Source: Mycoplana rhizolycopersici (GTDB taxonomy: Bacteria; Pseudomonadota; Alphaproteobacteria; Rhizobiales; Rhizobiaceae). From it: a stretch of DNA of 64,000 bases. Of the stretch, positions 53,600 through 64,000 are shown in pieces (position 1 is the stretch's first letter; every line of letters starts with the position of its first letter). Made by a program: the position numbers and the translations under genes. The notes under the pieces are model-generated. The model had not been told where the DNA came from, did no database searches, and was given only the letters and a program-made list of their open reading frames with translations. The stretch covers positions 248,001 through 312,000 of the forward strand of contig NZ_JABXYK010000007.1 in NCBI RefSeq assembly GCF_013378445.1, written 5' to 3'.

Positions 53600-56500
53600 A
53601 TGAAATTCACCAAGCTTCGCCTGCAGGGTTTCAAGACCTTCGTCGAGCCGACCGAGTTCGTCATCGAGCGTGGCCTGACCGGTGTCGTCGGGCCGAACGG
53701 CTGCGGCAAGTCGAACCTCGTCGAGGCGTTGCGCTGGGTGATGGGGGAGAACTCCTACAAGAACATGCGCGCGTCCGGCATGGACGACGTGATCTTCTCC
53801 GGCTCCGGCAACCGCCCGGCGCGCAACACCGCCGAGGTCGGCCTTTACCTCGACAATTTCGATCGTACGGCACCTGCCGCCTTCAACGACGCCGACGAGA
53901 TCCAGGTGTCGCGCCGTATCGAGCGCGAGCAGGGCTCGGTCTATCGCATCAACGGCAAGGAGGCGCGCGCCAAGGACGTGCAACTGCTGTTCGCCGACGC
54001 CTCCACCGGCGCCCGCTCGCCCTCGATGGTCGGGCAGGGGCGGATTGGCGAACTGATCCAGGCAAAGCCCCAGGCCCGCCGGCAGCTGCTCGAAGAAGCG
54101 GCCGGCATTTCCGGACTGCATTCCCGCCGCCACGAGGCCGAGCTTCGCCTGCGCGCCGCCGAAAGCAATCTCGAACGTCTCGACGACGTCACCTCGCAGC
54201 TCGAAAGCCAGATCGAGAGCCTGAAGCGCCAGTCGCGCCAGGCAAACCGCTTCAAGGCCCTGTCGGCCGATATCCGCCGCCACGAGGCGATGCTGCTGCA
54301 TATCCGCTGGGCGCAGGCGAAGGAGGCGGAAGGCGAGGCGGAGAGCCAGCTGAACCAGGCGACCTCGCTGGTCGCCGAACGCGCGCAGGCGCAGATGGAG
54401 GCGGCCAAGGCGCAGGCCATTGCCAGCCTGAAGCTCCCTGAACTGCGGGAGAACGAGGCAAAGCTCGCCGCCGCCCTGCAGCGGCTGCAGATCGCCCGCT
54501 CGCAGCTAGAAGAAGACGCCGGCCGCCTGCTGCGCCGCCGCGACGAACTGGCACGGCGCCTGACCCAGCTTGCCGAGGACATCGCCCGCGAAGAAGCGAT
54601 GGTCGCTGACAACGCGCAGGTGCTGGAGCGGCTTTCGGCCGAGGAGCAGGAAATCGCCGAGATCCTGGCGGAGGCTGACGACCGCGCCGCCGCCGCGCGC
54701 GAGGCCATGGACGAGGCGGCCGAACGCTTGTTGGGCAGCGAGCAAGCGCTTGGCGAAATCACCGCGGAGCGCGCCGAAGCGCAGGCGGTGCGCAACCAGC
54801 TGGAAAAGACGATCCGCGACCTCGCCGACCGCCAGGCGCGGCTGGCCCAGCAACTGGTCAATCTCGAAGCCGAAATCTCCTCGATGGACGAACGCATCGC
54901 CGCCTTGCCCGACCCCGAGCAGAAGCGCGAGGAGGTGCAATCGGCCGAGGCCGCGCTGGAGGAAGCCGGCGAGCGGCTGGCCGAAGCGGAAGAAATGCTG
55001 GAAGAGGCGCGCAGCGCCGAGGTCGAGGCGCGCGGCCCCGTCGAGGCCGCACGCGGGCAGGCCAATGCCGTAGAGACCGAAATGCGCACGATCCGCCGCA
55101 TGCTGGAGGCCGGTGCCGCGGGCGGTTCCGCAGCACCCGTCGTCGAGGACGTGCAGGTCGACAAGGGCTTCGAGACGGCACTCGGCGCGGCGCTCGGCGA
55201 TGATCTCGATTCACCCGCCGACACCGCCGCCGCTGCCCACTGGCGCTTTTCCGGCGACGGCGCGGACGATCCGCCACTGCCGGAGGACATCGAGCCGTTG
55301 CTTTCCCATGTCCGCGCGCCGGATGTGCTGACCCGCCGCTTGCGCCAGATCGGCGTCGTGGCGGACGAGGGGCAGGCGCTGTCTCTTCTCCAGAGCCTCC
55401 GTCCCGGCCAGCGGCTGGTGACGCGCGAGGGCGCGGTCTTCCGCTGGGACGGCCATGTGACGGGAGCCGATGCGCCGAGTGCCGCCGCCCTGCGGCTGGC
55501 GCAGAAGAACCGCCTGCGCGAACTGGAAAGCGAACGCGACGAGGCGCATGCAGCCCTTGCCGCTGCCGAGGCCGCCCTTGCCGCCGCGGCGGCTGCGATC
55601 AGGGCAGCAGGCCAGCGGCAGCAGGATGCCCGCGAGGTTCAGCGTCTCGCCGCCCGCAAGCTCGCCGAGACGCGCGAGGCGCTGGATGCGGCGGAGCGCG
55701 CGTCAGGCGACCTGATCCGCCGCCGCGCCGTGCTGGCGGAGACGAAGACGCAGCTCGATGGCCAGGTGGACGAAGCGGCGGAAACCCTTGAGGAGGCGCG
55801 CGGCGCGCTCGAAGACACCCCCGACGTCTCGGAACTGGAGCTCCGGCTGAGCCGGCAGTCCGCCACGGTTGCGACCGAGCGTGCGACGCTCGCCGAGGCG
55901 CGCGCCTTTCACGACGGCCTGGCCCGCGAAATGGCGGAGCGCCAGCGCCGGCTGTCGGCGATCTCGGGCGAACGCGAGACCTGGCGCAGCCGTGCCGCCA
56001 ATGCCGAACGCCACATCGCCCAGCTTCGAGAGCGCGAGGCGGAGGCGCAGGACGAGGCCGAGCGCATCGCCGAGGCGCCCGACGAGATCGAGGAGAAGCG
56101 GCGCGCGCTGATGAGCGAGCTCAGCCGGGCCGAAGAGGCCCGCCGTGCCGCTGCCGACGAGCTGCAGGAGGCGGATAACCGCCAGCGCGAGGCCGACCGG
56201 GTGGCGACGACCGCGCTGTCGCAGCTTGCCGAATCTCGCGAGCAGCGCGGCCGCGCCGAGGAGCGGCTGTTGTCGGCGCGCGAACGCCGGCTCGATGGCG
56301 AGGCCCGCATCCGCGAGGCGCTGCATTGCGCCCCGCACGAGGCGCTAAAGCTCGCCGAACATCCCGCCGACCGTCCGCTGCCCGATCCGCGGCAGCGGGA
56401 GATCGAGCTCGATCGGCTGAAGGTCGAACGCGAGCGGCTGGGTGCGGTGAACCTGCGCGCGGACGAGGAGCAGAAGGAGCTTTCGGAGAAGCTGCAGGCG

Positions 56501-57064
56501 ATCGTCACGGAGCGCGAGGACATCATCGAGGCGATCCGCAGGCTGCGCACGGCGATCCAGAGCCTGAACCGGGAGGGGCGCGAGCGGCTGCTTGCCGCCT
56601 TCGACGTCGTCAACGCCCAGTTCCAGCGGCTGTTCACTCACCTTTTCGGCGGCGGCACGGCCGAACTGCAGCTGATCGAAAGCGAGGATCCGCTCGACGC
56701 CGGCCTGGAAATCCTGGCACGCCCGCCGGGCAAGAAGCCGCAGACCATGACGCTGCTTTCGGGCGGCGAGCAGGCGCTGACGGCAATGGCGCTGATCTTC
56801 GCCGTCTTCCTCACCAATCCCGCCCCGATCTGCGTGCTGGACGAGGTGGACGCGCCGCTGGACGACCACAATGTCGAGCGCTACTGCAACCTGATGGACG
56901 AGATGGCCGCCTCCACCGAGACCCGCTTCGTCATCATCACCCACAACCCGATCACCATGGCCCGCATGAACCGCCTCTTTGGCGTCACCATGGGCGAGCA
57001 GGGGGTCTCCCAGCTCGTCTCGGTGGACCTGCAGACCGCCGAACAATTGCGCGAGGCGGTTTGA
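53600..57064 (+). CDS. smc: Chromosome segregation ATPase SMC
   Basis: An 1154-aa SMC protein. The N-terminal ATPase half has Walker A GPNGCGKSN at residues 31-39. Two long coiled coils (about 170-500 and 640-1000), rich in Glu/Ala/Arg, flank a hinge-like segment near 510-640 (the VQVDKGFETALGAALGDDL part). The C-terminal half carries the signature LLSGGEQALTAMALIFA and Walker B ICVLDEVDAPLDDHNVERY. SMC with ScpA/ScpB organises and separates the chromosome. Transcription converges with parE. Confidence 0.97.
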   Translation: MKFTKLRLQGFKTFVEPTEFVIERGLTGVVGPNGCGKSNLVEALRWVMGENSYKNMRASGMDDVIFSGSGNRPARNTAEVGLYLDNFDRTAPAAFNDADEIQVSRRIEREQGSVYRINGKEARAKDVQLLFADASTGARSPSMVGQGRIGELIQAKPQARRQLLEEAAGISGLHSRRHEAELRLRAAESNLERLDDVTSQLESQIESLKRQSRQANRFKALSADIRRHEAMLLHIRWAQAKEAEGEAESQLNQATSLVAERAQAQMEAAKAQAIASLKLPELRENEAKLAAALQRLQIARSQLEEDAGRLLRRRDELARRLTQLAEDIAREEAMVADNAQVLERLSAEEQEIAEILAEADDRAAAAREAMDEAAERLLGSEQALGEITAERAEAQAVRNQLEKTIRDLADRQARLAQQLVNLEAEISSMDERIAALPDPEQKREEVQSAEAALEEAGERLAEAEEMLEEARSAEVEARGPVEAARGQANAVETEMRTIRRMLEAGAAGGSAAPVVEDVQVDKGFETALGAALGDDLDSPADTAAAAHWRFSGDGADDPPLPEDIEPLLSHVRAPDVLTRRLRQIGVVADEGQALSLLQSLRPGQRLVTREGAVFRWDGHVTGADAPSAAALRLAQKNRLRELESERDEAHAALAAAEAALAAAAAAIRAAGQRQQDAREVQRLAARKLAETREALDAAERASGDLIRRRAVLAETKTQLDGQVDEAAETLEEARGALEDTPDVSELELRLSRQSATVATERATLAEARAFHDGLAREMAERQRRLSAISGERETWRSRAANAERHIAQLREREAEAQDEAERIAEAPDEIEEKRRALMSELSRAEEARRAAADELQEADNRQREADRVATTALSQLAESREQRGRAEERLLSARERRLDGEARIREALHCAPHEALKLAEHPADRPLPDPRQREIELDRLKVERERLGAVNLRADEEQKELSEKLQAIVTEREDIIEAIRRLRTAIQSLNREGRERLLAAFDVVNAQFQRLFTHLFGGGTAELQLIESEDPLDAGLEILARPPGKKPQTMTLLSGGEQALTAMALIFAVFLTNPAPICVLDEVDAPLDDHNVERYCNLMDEMAASTETRFVIITHNPITMARMNRLFGVTMGEQGVSQLVSVDLQTAEQLREAV

Positions 57065-57076
57065 GGGTTAGGCGGT

Positions 57077-57388
57077 TCAATCGGTATCTTCCGCGTCCTC
57101 GATGAATACAGCATCTATGTCGCGGGCTCCATGCAGGACGCGTTCGATGCGGACTTCGTCATCCGATGGGACGGTGTAGAAAATCACGTATCGGCGGAAC
57201 GGCACCGATCGAATTCCGTCCCCGATGTCCGTCCGCCTGACGCCGCCGCGTGGCGCATCCGCGATTTTATCAAGCCGTGACCGCAGGGCGGAGACGAAAC
57301 GGAGCGCTGCGTGCGCATTCTGTGTGTAGATATAGTCGCCTATGTCTTCGATATCCCGCGCCGCCTGCGGGGATAGAATGACTGGCAT
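57077..57388 (-). CDS. ParE/RelE-family toxin
   Basis: A 103-aa protein of the ParE/RelE superfamily: VILSPQAARDIEDIGDYIYT, RFVSALRSRLDKIADAPRGG and VPFRRYVIFYTVPSDDEVRI are typical ParE elements. ParE toxins usually inhibit DNA gyrase. It lies downstream of the antitoxin gene (one-base overlap of stop and start). It sits 12 bp from the smc stop, in the opposite direction. Confidence 0.9.
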   Translation of the reverse strand: MPVILSPQAARDIEDIGDYIYTQNAHAALRFVSALRSRLDKIADAPRGGVRRTDIGDGIRSVPFRRYVIFYTVPSDDEVRIERVLHGARDIDAVFIEDAEDTD

Positions 57389-57639
57389 CAGGCGCGCCCC
57401 TGATATTTCTTCTGCAGCCGGTCAAGTACATCCTCGGCGGGTATACCGGCGCCGCTTTCCAGCCCATTGCGAATCTCCTCGCGCAGAGCGTCAAGCTTTG
57501 CCTGCCGCTGTTCCTCGCGTTCCTCCAGCAGTCGCAGGCTGTCGCGCAGGACTTCGCTCGCGCTGGCATATCGCCCGCTTTCGACGAGCGTCCTCACTAG
57601 GGATTCGTAATGTGGGCCTATGTTGTAACTTGAAGGCAT
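57388..57639 (-). CDS. ParD-family antitoxin
   Basis: An 83-aa ribbon-helix-helix antitoxin. It contains SYNIGPHYESLVRTLVESGR and YASASEVLRDSLRLLEERE, the RHH DNA-binding part, followed by a toxin-binding helix with KLDALREEIRNGLESG. It should bind ParE and repress the operon. The start at 57639 (MPSSYNIGPHY) was chosen over an upstream in-frame start. The TGATG junction couples it to parE. Confidence 0.9.
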   Translation of the reverse strand: MPSSYNIGPHYESLVRTLVESGRYASASEVLRDSLRLLEEREEQRQAKLDALREEIRNGLESGAGIPAEDVLDRLQKKYQGRA

Positions 57640-57809
57640 GGGTATCTTCTTGAGATGTCTTCCCAAGAATTATCAATATCTGCTAAGTTTGGCAATCAAC
57701 TGCGAGGGAGGCACGAATTCGGCGCCCCCAAAAAATTGACCGGAACCAATCCCCGACATCCGCATTCTCTACGGGCCGGCCGTTGAGGCCGAACAGGAAG
57801 GGGATATTC

Positions 57810-57956
57810 ATGAACAGGAACGCTCTCTACATGATCATCGGCGCGCTCGTCGTTGTAGTTGCAGGCTTTTCCTACTATGCCTACCAGGAAGAGAAGAAGC
57901 CGGACGGAGTCGAGATCCAGATCGGCAAGGACGGCCTGTCGGTCCAGGAAAACTGA
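57810..57956 (+). CDS. Small single-TM hypothetical protein
   Basis: A 48-aa reading frame: MNRNALYMIIGALVVVVAGF, a hydrophobic helix to about residue 24, then a charged tail reading YQEEKKPDGVEIQIGKDGLS and ending VQEN. GGAAGGGG lies upstream at good spacing. The tail with KDGLSVQEN looks like a periplasmic or membrane-anchored peptide often found in Rhizobiales genomes. Function unknown. Upstream is the ParDE promoter side. Confidence 0.7.
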   Translation: MNRNALYMIIGALVVVVAGFSYYAYQEEKKPDGVEIQIGKDGLSVQEN

Positions 57957-57974
57957 CGGCTGGCGGCACGTCCC

Positions 57975-57999
57975 GGGCATCGCCACGGCTGCGATGCCC
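57975..57999 (+). terminator. Hairpin after the 48-aa gene
   Basis: A perfect 9-bp stem GGGCATCGC / GCGATGCCC with a 7-nt loop, 18 bp after the small gene's stop. No U-tract is present, so termination efficiency is uncertain. Confidence 0.5.
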
Positions 58000-58151
58000 A
58001 TACCCGCCCGTCGGACCCGTTATGAAGGCGCCAGGTGCCCGCAAGCGATACAAATTGTGCGGCGCAGCATTTTCATCCTATCGTTCCGTTTCCAACCCGT
58101 GCCATATGCTGTAAATCTGTCACACAGGACTGTTTCGGGTGGAGAACAGCA

Positions 58152-60827
<2,676 letters not shown>

Positions 60828-60856
60828 CCTTGTGATGCTTTTGCCGGGCAGCGGGC

Positions 60857-61117
60857 TTACCAGCCCGGTCCGTAGCCGCCGCCGTAGGGGCCGGGGCCGT
60901 ACCAGCCGGCGTCGCTGTAGAGGAAGGCCCGGCGGTCTGCGTCGCGATTGAGATCGATTCGCTGCAGGCAGGTGGCAAAGGCGTTGGTGCCGCGCTTGAA
61001 GCCGTAGCTCAGGCATTGCCTCTCGTCGGCAGCGCGTCTTTGCTCCGGCGTCACCGTCTGGCATCCGGCGAGAAGAACGCCCGCGACGCCTAACGCAAAC
61101 AGGAACGGCGCACGCAT
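60857..61117 (-). CDS. Small hypothetical lipoprotein
   Basis: An 86-aa lipoprotein: MRAPFLFALGVAGVLLAGC gives a signal peptide with lipobox LAGC. The mature part has two further Cys (QCLSYGF and TCLQRID), then a Gly/Tyr/Pro-rich tail (GWYGPGPYGGGYGPGW). This type of small envelope lipoprotein is common in Rhizobiales. The start at 61117 was chosen at the signal peptide rather than the ATG four codons earlier. It converges with ppdK. Confidence 0.75.
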   Translation of the reverse strand: MRAPFLFALGVAGVLLAGCQTVTPEQRRAADERQCLSYGFKRGTNAFATCLQRIDLNRDADRRAFLYSDAGWYGPGPYGGGYGPGW

Positions 61118-61247
61118 AAGACCCTCCATCGCAACCGCTATTCGTATCGCTTCGATGAGGATATAGCGGCCCGAGGCGCGCCCGCAAGATCACTGCCCGG
61201 ACGGTTGTTGCCTGGAAGATTGCGGCAGAGAGGTTGCTGCCGGAAGG

Positions 61248-61646
61248 CTATTGCATCCGTTCGAGGACGCCGACGAAGGAATCTGCGAAGTTCTTCAGAC
61301 CGCTCGTCTGTTCGCCGGGATCCTCGACGCGAATGCCGGTTCCGCTGTCGTCGAGCAGGGCGAAGACGATCTTCAGTCCCGACCCTGTTGCTTCAGGGAT
61401 ACGCAGGGCTGCGATGCGCTGGCAGTCTTCGGCGAGGCCGGAGGCCGGAAGGTCGAACAGGAATTCGCCATCGAGCGCCTTTGCAGCGCGACGAACGGCG
61501 TCGGAAAATCCGTCCGGCTCGGTGGCAAAGCCGTCGAGCGAAAGCTCCAGTTCGATCAGTTCCAGCGGCAGCGCAGGCCCGCTTGCGGGCGGCGGCGGCA
61601 ATGCGAGGGGCTTTGCACGCACAACGCTCGTCGATGTCGAAATCAT
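61248..61646 (-). CDS. Conserved hypothetical protein
   Basis: A 132-aa soluble acidic protein starting MISTSTSVVRAKPLALPPPP, with a Pro-rich N-terminus and a compact domain (GFSDAVRRAAKALDGEFLFD, GSGLKIVFALLDDSGTGIRV, TSGLKNFADSFVGVLERMQ). The start at 61646 has AAGGAG 10 nt upstream. I recognise no named domain. It is isolated between a small lipoprotein gene and the divergent DUF1499 gene. Confidence 0.6.
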   Translation of the reverse strand: MISTSTSVVRAKPLALPPPPASGPALPLELIELELSLDGFATEPDGFSDAVRRAAKALDGEFLFDLPASGLAEDCQRIAALRIPEATGSGLKIVFALLDDSGTGIRVEDPGEQTSGLKNFADSFVGVLERMQ

Positions 61647-61855
61647 AGGGTGACTCTCCTTGATATCCCGCCCATGGGATAGTTCGTTAACGAGCGTGTC
61701 ATTTTTGCGGCACGCAAGCCAATTCGCGGCAGCGGCACCGCCCTCCACGGCGGATCGCCGCTTGCGGATTGACGTTGCGGCGGAGAGCCTGTCTTCTGTA
61801 CAAACGGCGTGCATACCGGCTGCGCGCCGGCAGGAGAGCAGCGAGGTTCGGCCAG

Positions 61856-62764
61856 ATGGCGATGGTCATTCGATATGAGCGGCCCTATTCCCATTCCGCC
61901 CACTGGGCGCGTAGGCTGGCGTCCTTCGGGCTGCTGCTCTTTCTCGCCGCCGCGCTGTCCCATCGTTTCGGCCCGCTGACGACACCGCATTTTCTCCTGC
62001 TCGCGGGAATCGGCACGGCGTGTGCCTTCGTTGCCGTCATTCTTGCCGTCGTCGGCTTCGTCCGCCTGTGGCGCGTCGGCGCGCGCGGCGGAAAGGCTGC
62101 CTTCGTGGCGCTGCTGCTCGCAGCATTGCCGCTCGGCGTTGCCGGCCACGGTGCGCAGGCCTATCTGACGCGGCCGAAGATCTACGACGTCACCACCGAT
62201 CCCTTCTCCTCGCCGCCGTGGCTGAAGGTGCCGATCGCCAACCAGGACTTCCTTCCCCGCCCCCCGGTGACGCTGCAGGATCGCGAAATCCAGGCCACAG
62301 CCTATCCCGGCCTGACCGGCCGCCGCTACGAGGGCGCGCTCGACCGCGTCCTGCAGGGCGTGCGCAAGGTGGCCGCCGAACAGGGCATCGCCTTCACCGG
62401 GGAAAGCGGGCTGGAAAACGTGGTCGCCGACCTCGAGGATCTCGTGGTCAAGCCCGACGCCGAGAAGCCGGGCGGCAGCGTCGTCGAGGTCGTGCCGGTT
62501 CCTTCCGCGCGCCCGCTGGAGAATGGCCTGCTGCCCCCGATCGGCGGGCCGAACGACGTGTTGCTGCAGGGCGAGTGGCGCACCCTCGTCTTCGGATTCC
62601 GCTTCGACGTGTCCATCCGCCTGCGCGAGGAGGAGGAGACGGCGCTGGTCGACATGCGCGCGGCCTCCCGCTACGGCCCGCACGATCTCGGCCTCGGCGC
62701 CGCCTTCGCCGAACGTTATCTCAAGGCGCTCGATGCGGAGCTTCTCGGCATCGCCGGCGACTGA
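61856..62764 (+). CDS. DUF1499 membrane protein
   Basis: A 302-aa protein. It has three N-terminal hydrophobic segments (about residues 20-38, 48-75 and 87-108), then a soluble DUF1499 domain from about 115 (IYDVTTDPFSSPPWLKVP, EWRTLVFGFRFDVSIRLREE, VDMRAASRYGPHDLGLGA). DUF1499 proteins are of unknown function and frequent in Proteobacteria. The start MAMVIRYERPYSHSA has an alternative Met two codons later. Repeats follow the stop codon. Confidence 0.8.
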   Translation: MAMVIRYERPYSHSAHWARRLASFGLLLFLAAALSHRFGPLTTPHFLLLAGIGTACAFVAVILAVVGFVRLWRVGARGGKAAFVALLLAALPLGVAGHGAQAYLTRPKIYDVTTDPFSSPPWLKVPIANQDFLPRPPVTLQDREIQATAYPGLTGRRYEGALDRVLQGVRKVAAEQGIAFTGESGLENVVADLEDLVVKPDAEKPGGSVVEVVPVPSARPLENGLLPPIGGPNDVLLQGEWRTLVFGFRFDVSIRLREEEETALVDMRAASRYGPHDLGLGAAFAERYLKALDAELLGIAGD

Positions 62765-62777
62765 GCGCGCCCCGTAC

Positions 62778-62880
62778 TTGAAATCGCAAGTGGAGCATTT
62801 TCGGCAGACGCCGCAGCACGCGACGATCGTACATTTGCCCAGCACGCCGGCCCTCTCGCGGCAAGCGGGGAGAGGGCGGA
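62778..62880 (-). repeat. Palindromic intergenic repeat, copy B (inverted relative to copy A)
   Basis: Read on the minus strand it gives CTCCCCGCTTGC, then GGGCAAATGTACGATCGTCG and GCGGCGTC, matching copy A at 16313-16425 with substitutions. CCCTCTC/GAGAGGG forms a hairpin at 62851-62876. It lies in the 356-bp gap between the DUF1499 and MBL-fold genes (62765-63120), which holds no gene that I could see. Confidence 0.6.
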
Positions 62881-62912
62881 GAAAGCAGGGCAACTGCATA
62901 TGATGAGGCAGG

Positions 62913-62946
62913 CCCCACCCAAACCCTCCCCACCCAAACCCTCCCC
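62913..62946 (+). repeat. 15-bp tandem repeat
   Basis: CCCCACCCAAACCCT occurs twice head to tail (62913-62927 and 62928-62942), and the start of a third copy follows. It is probably a slippage product inside the intergenic repeat zone. Confidence 0.8.
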
Positions 62947-63120
62947 ACAAGCCGGAGGGCTCAACCCGGCAAGGTCCGCCGAAGTTCCGATGGGGCGAAG
63001 AGGTTGCGGCTAGCTCTTCTCCTTCTCGTGGGGGAGATGTCCGGCAGGCCAGAGGGGAGGTGGCATATGCGATTGCCTGGAGAAGAAGGCGTTTCCCGCT
63101 TTTGCTGGAATTGCTCCAGC

Positions 63121-64000
63121 CTATCCGGGCCGATAGACGCCGTGCAGCGATGGCGGGCCGTCCGTTGAGACCTCACCGCGTTCCACCAGGTCCTCCAGAT
63201 GCGCCAGCACCGAAAGTGCCGCCGCCCCATGCAGGCGCGGGTCGGTGGAGGCGTAGATCACCTTGACCATTTCGGGGATCAACCGGTCGCCCGCCCGGAT
63301 GCGCGCCAGAACGGCGCGCTCGCGCATGCGCCGGTGCGTGCGAAGCCCGCGCAGGAAGGCGGAAGGCTCGATGACCGGGCCGCCGTGGCCGGGCAGGTAC
63401 AGCCGGTCGTCGCGCAGAAGCAGCTTTTCCAGCGAGGCCATGTAGTCGCGCATCGCCCCGTCGGGCGGCGCCACGATCGACGTCGCCCAGGCCATGACAT
63501 GGTCGGCGGAGAAGAGAATGCCGGTGCCTTCCAGCGCGAAGGCCGCATGGTTGGTGGTATGGCCGGGCGTATGCAGCGCCATAAGCCGCCAGCCGTCGCC
63601 GTCGATCGCCTCGCCGTCGCCGATAGCGATGTCGGGCTCGAACGCCATGTCCGAGCTTTCGGCAAACGGATTGGCCTCGCCCGCATGCAGCGGCCGCGCC
63701 GCCCGGTGCGGCCCTTCGGCGACGACAACAGCCCCCGTCTGCGCCTTCAGGCGCCCGGCAAGCGGCGAATGGTCGCGATGGGTGTGGCTGACGAAGATGT
63801 GCGACACCTCGCGCCCGGCAAGCGCCGCCATAAGCGCCTGGAAATGCGCCTCGTCCTCCGGCCCGGGATCGATCACGGCCACGGACCGGCCGCCGACGAT
63901 GTAGCTGTTGGTGCCATGGAAGGTGAAGGGGGAGGGGTTGTTCACCGTGATCCGCTGCACGCCGTCTGCCGCCGGCACGGCGACGCCGTAGGCAGGCTCG
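63121..64000 (-). CDS. Metallo-beta-lactamase-fold hydrolase, N-terminus cut by window edge
   Basis: About 293 codons are present and the frame stays open to the right edge, so the start lies outside. The metal motif HxHxDH is intact in VSHTHRDHSPLAGRL, with the further ligands in LHTPGHTTNHAAF and FSADHVMAW and a later YLPGHGGPV. The N-terminal part reads NNPSPFTFHGTNSYIVGG. It resembles LACTB2-like hydrolases with a C-terminal winged-helix-like region (about 230-285). The substrate is not defined. Confidence 0.9.
   Translation of the reverse strand, partial: EPAYGVAVPAADGVQRITVNNPSPFTFHGTNSYIVGGRSVAVIDPGPEDEAHFQALMAALAGREVSHIFVSHTHRDHSPLAGRLKAQTGAVVVAEGPHRAARPLHAGEANPFAESSDMAFEPDIAIGDGEAIDGDGWRLMALHTPGHTTNHAAFALEGTGILFSADHVMAWATSIVAPPDGAMRDYMASLEKLLLRDDRLYLPGHGGPVIEPSAFLRGLRTHRRMRERAVLARIRAGDRLIPEMVKVIYASTDPRLHGAAALSVLAHLEDLVERGEVSTDGPPSLHGVYRPG

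Overview
This 64 kb, high-GC window reads as a chromosomal core segment of a Rhizobiaceae-type alphaproteobacterium (Sinorhizobium/Ensifer, Rhizobium or Shinella-like). The evidence is the gene content and order: bioMNY, ctaC-ctaD-ctaB-ctaG-ctaE with SURF1 and ispH-thrB-rnhA, thrC followed by an M16 peptidase, ccrM beside mutY, and smc near ppdK. BioR-type operators and several alphaproteobacterial intergenic repeat families agree with this. Genus assignment is inference. No phage, transposase, CRISPR, rRNA or tRNA gene was seen. Nearly all genes are housekeeping.

Layout. 1-5.8 kb: the end of a deacetylase-family gene, the biotin ECF transporter bioMNY, a YcaQ-type DNA glycosylase, a sulfotransferase-like gene and aroC. 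5.9-9.5 kb: a large membrane GGDEF-EAL protein. 9.8-20.9 kb: DUF1344, a phosphoglycerate-mutase-like enzyme with fabI, a DnaJ-like protein, pdxH, two DUF937-neighbourhood genes, a polysaccharide deacetylase, tldD, and a TetR/aldo-keto reductase pair sharing a two-operator promoter region. 20.9-21.4 kb: a 240-bp tandem repeat. 22.3-29 kb: the aa3 cytochrome c oxidase cluster, with an FNR/FixK-type box just before subunit II. 29-35.6 kb: ispH, thrB, rnhA, a peroxiredoxin, a DsbD-N-domain protein, YqgE and a zinc-ribbon metallopeptidase. 35.6-42.1 kb: a second GGDEF-EAL protein (degenerate GGDEF), a GNAT, an M16 peptidase and thrC.

43-48.2 kb is the most accessory-looking part. It holds bioR, three BioR boxes, a second bioY and a cysteine-rich DUF1284 gene; then an ArsR-type regulator divergent from NIPSNAP and ABM monooxygenase genes with a clear inverted-repeat operator; then a MntA/HepT-type toxin-antitoxin locus in which the toxin gene is broken. 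48.3-64 kb: ccrM, mutY, a DciA-like protein, a DsbA-like lipoprotein, smc, a ParDE pair, ppdK, small exported proteins, DUF1499 and a metallo-beta-lactamase-fold gene running off the right edge.

Functional links. The window contains two biotin uptake modules, only one of which carries BioR operators. The oxidase structural genes sit with heme farnesylation (ctaB), copper delivery (ctaG) and SURF1 assembly factors. I found no strong case for a wholly undescribed multi-gene system. The best leads are the BioR-BioY-DUF1284 unit, the ArsR-NIPSNAP-ABM unit, and the decayed HepT beside an intact antitoxin.
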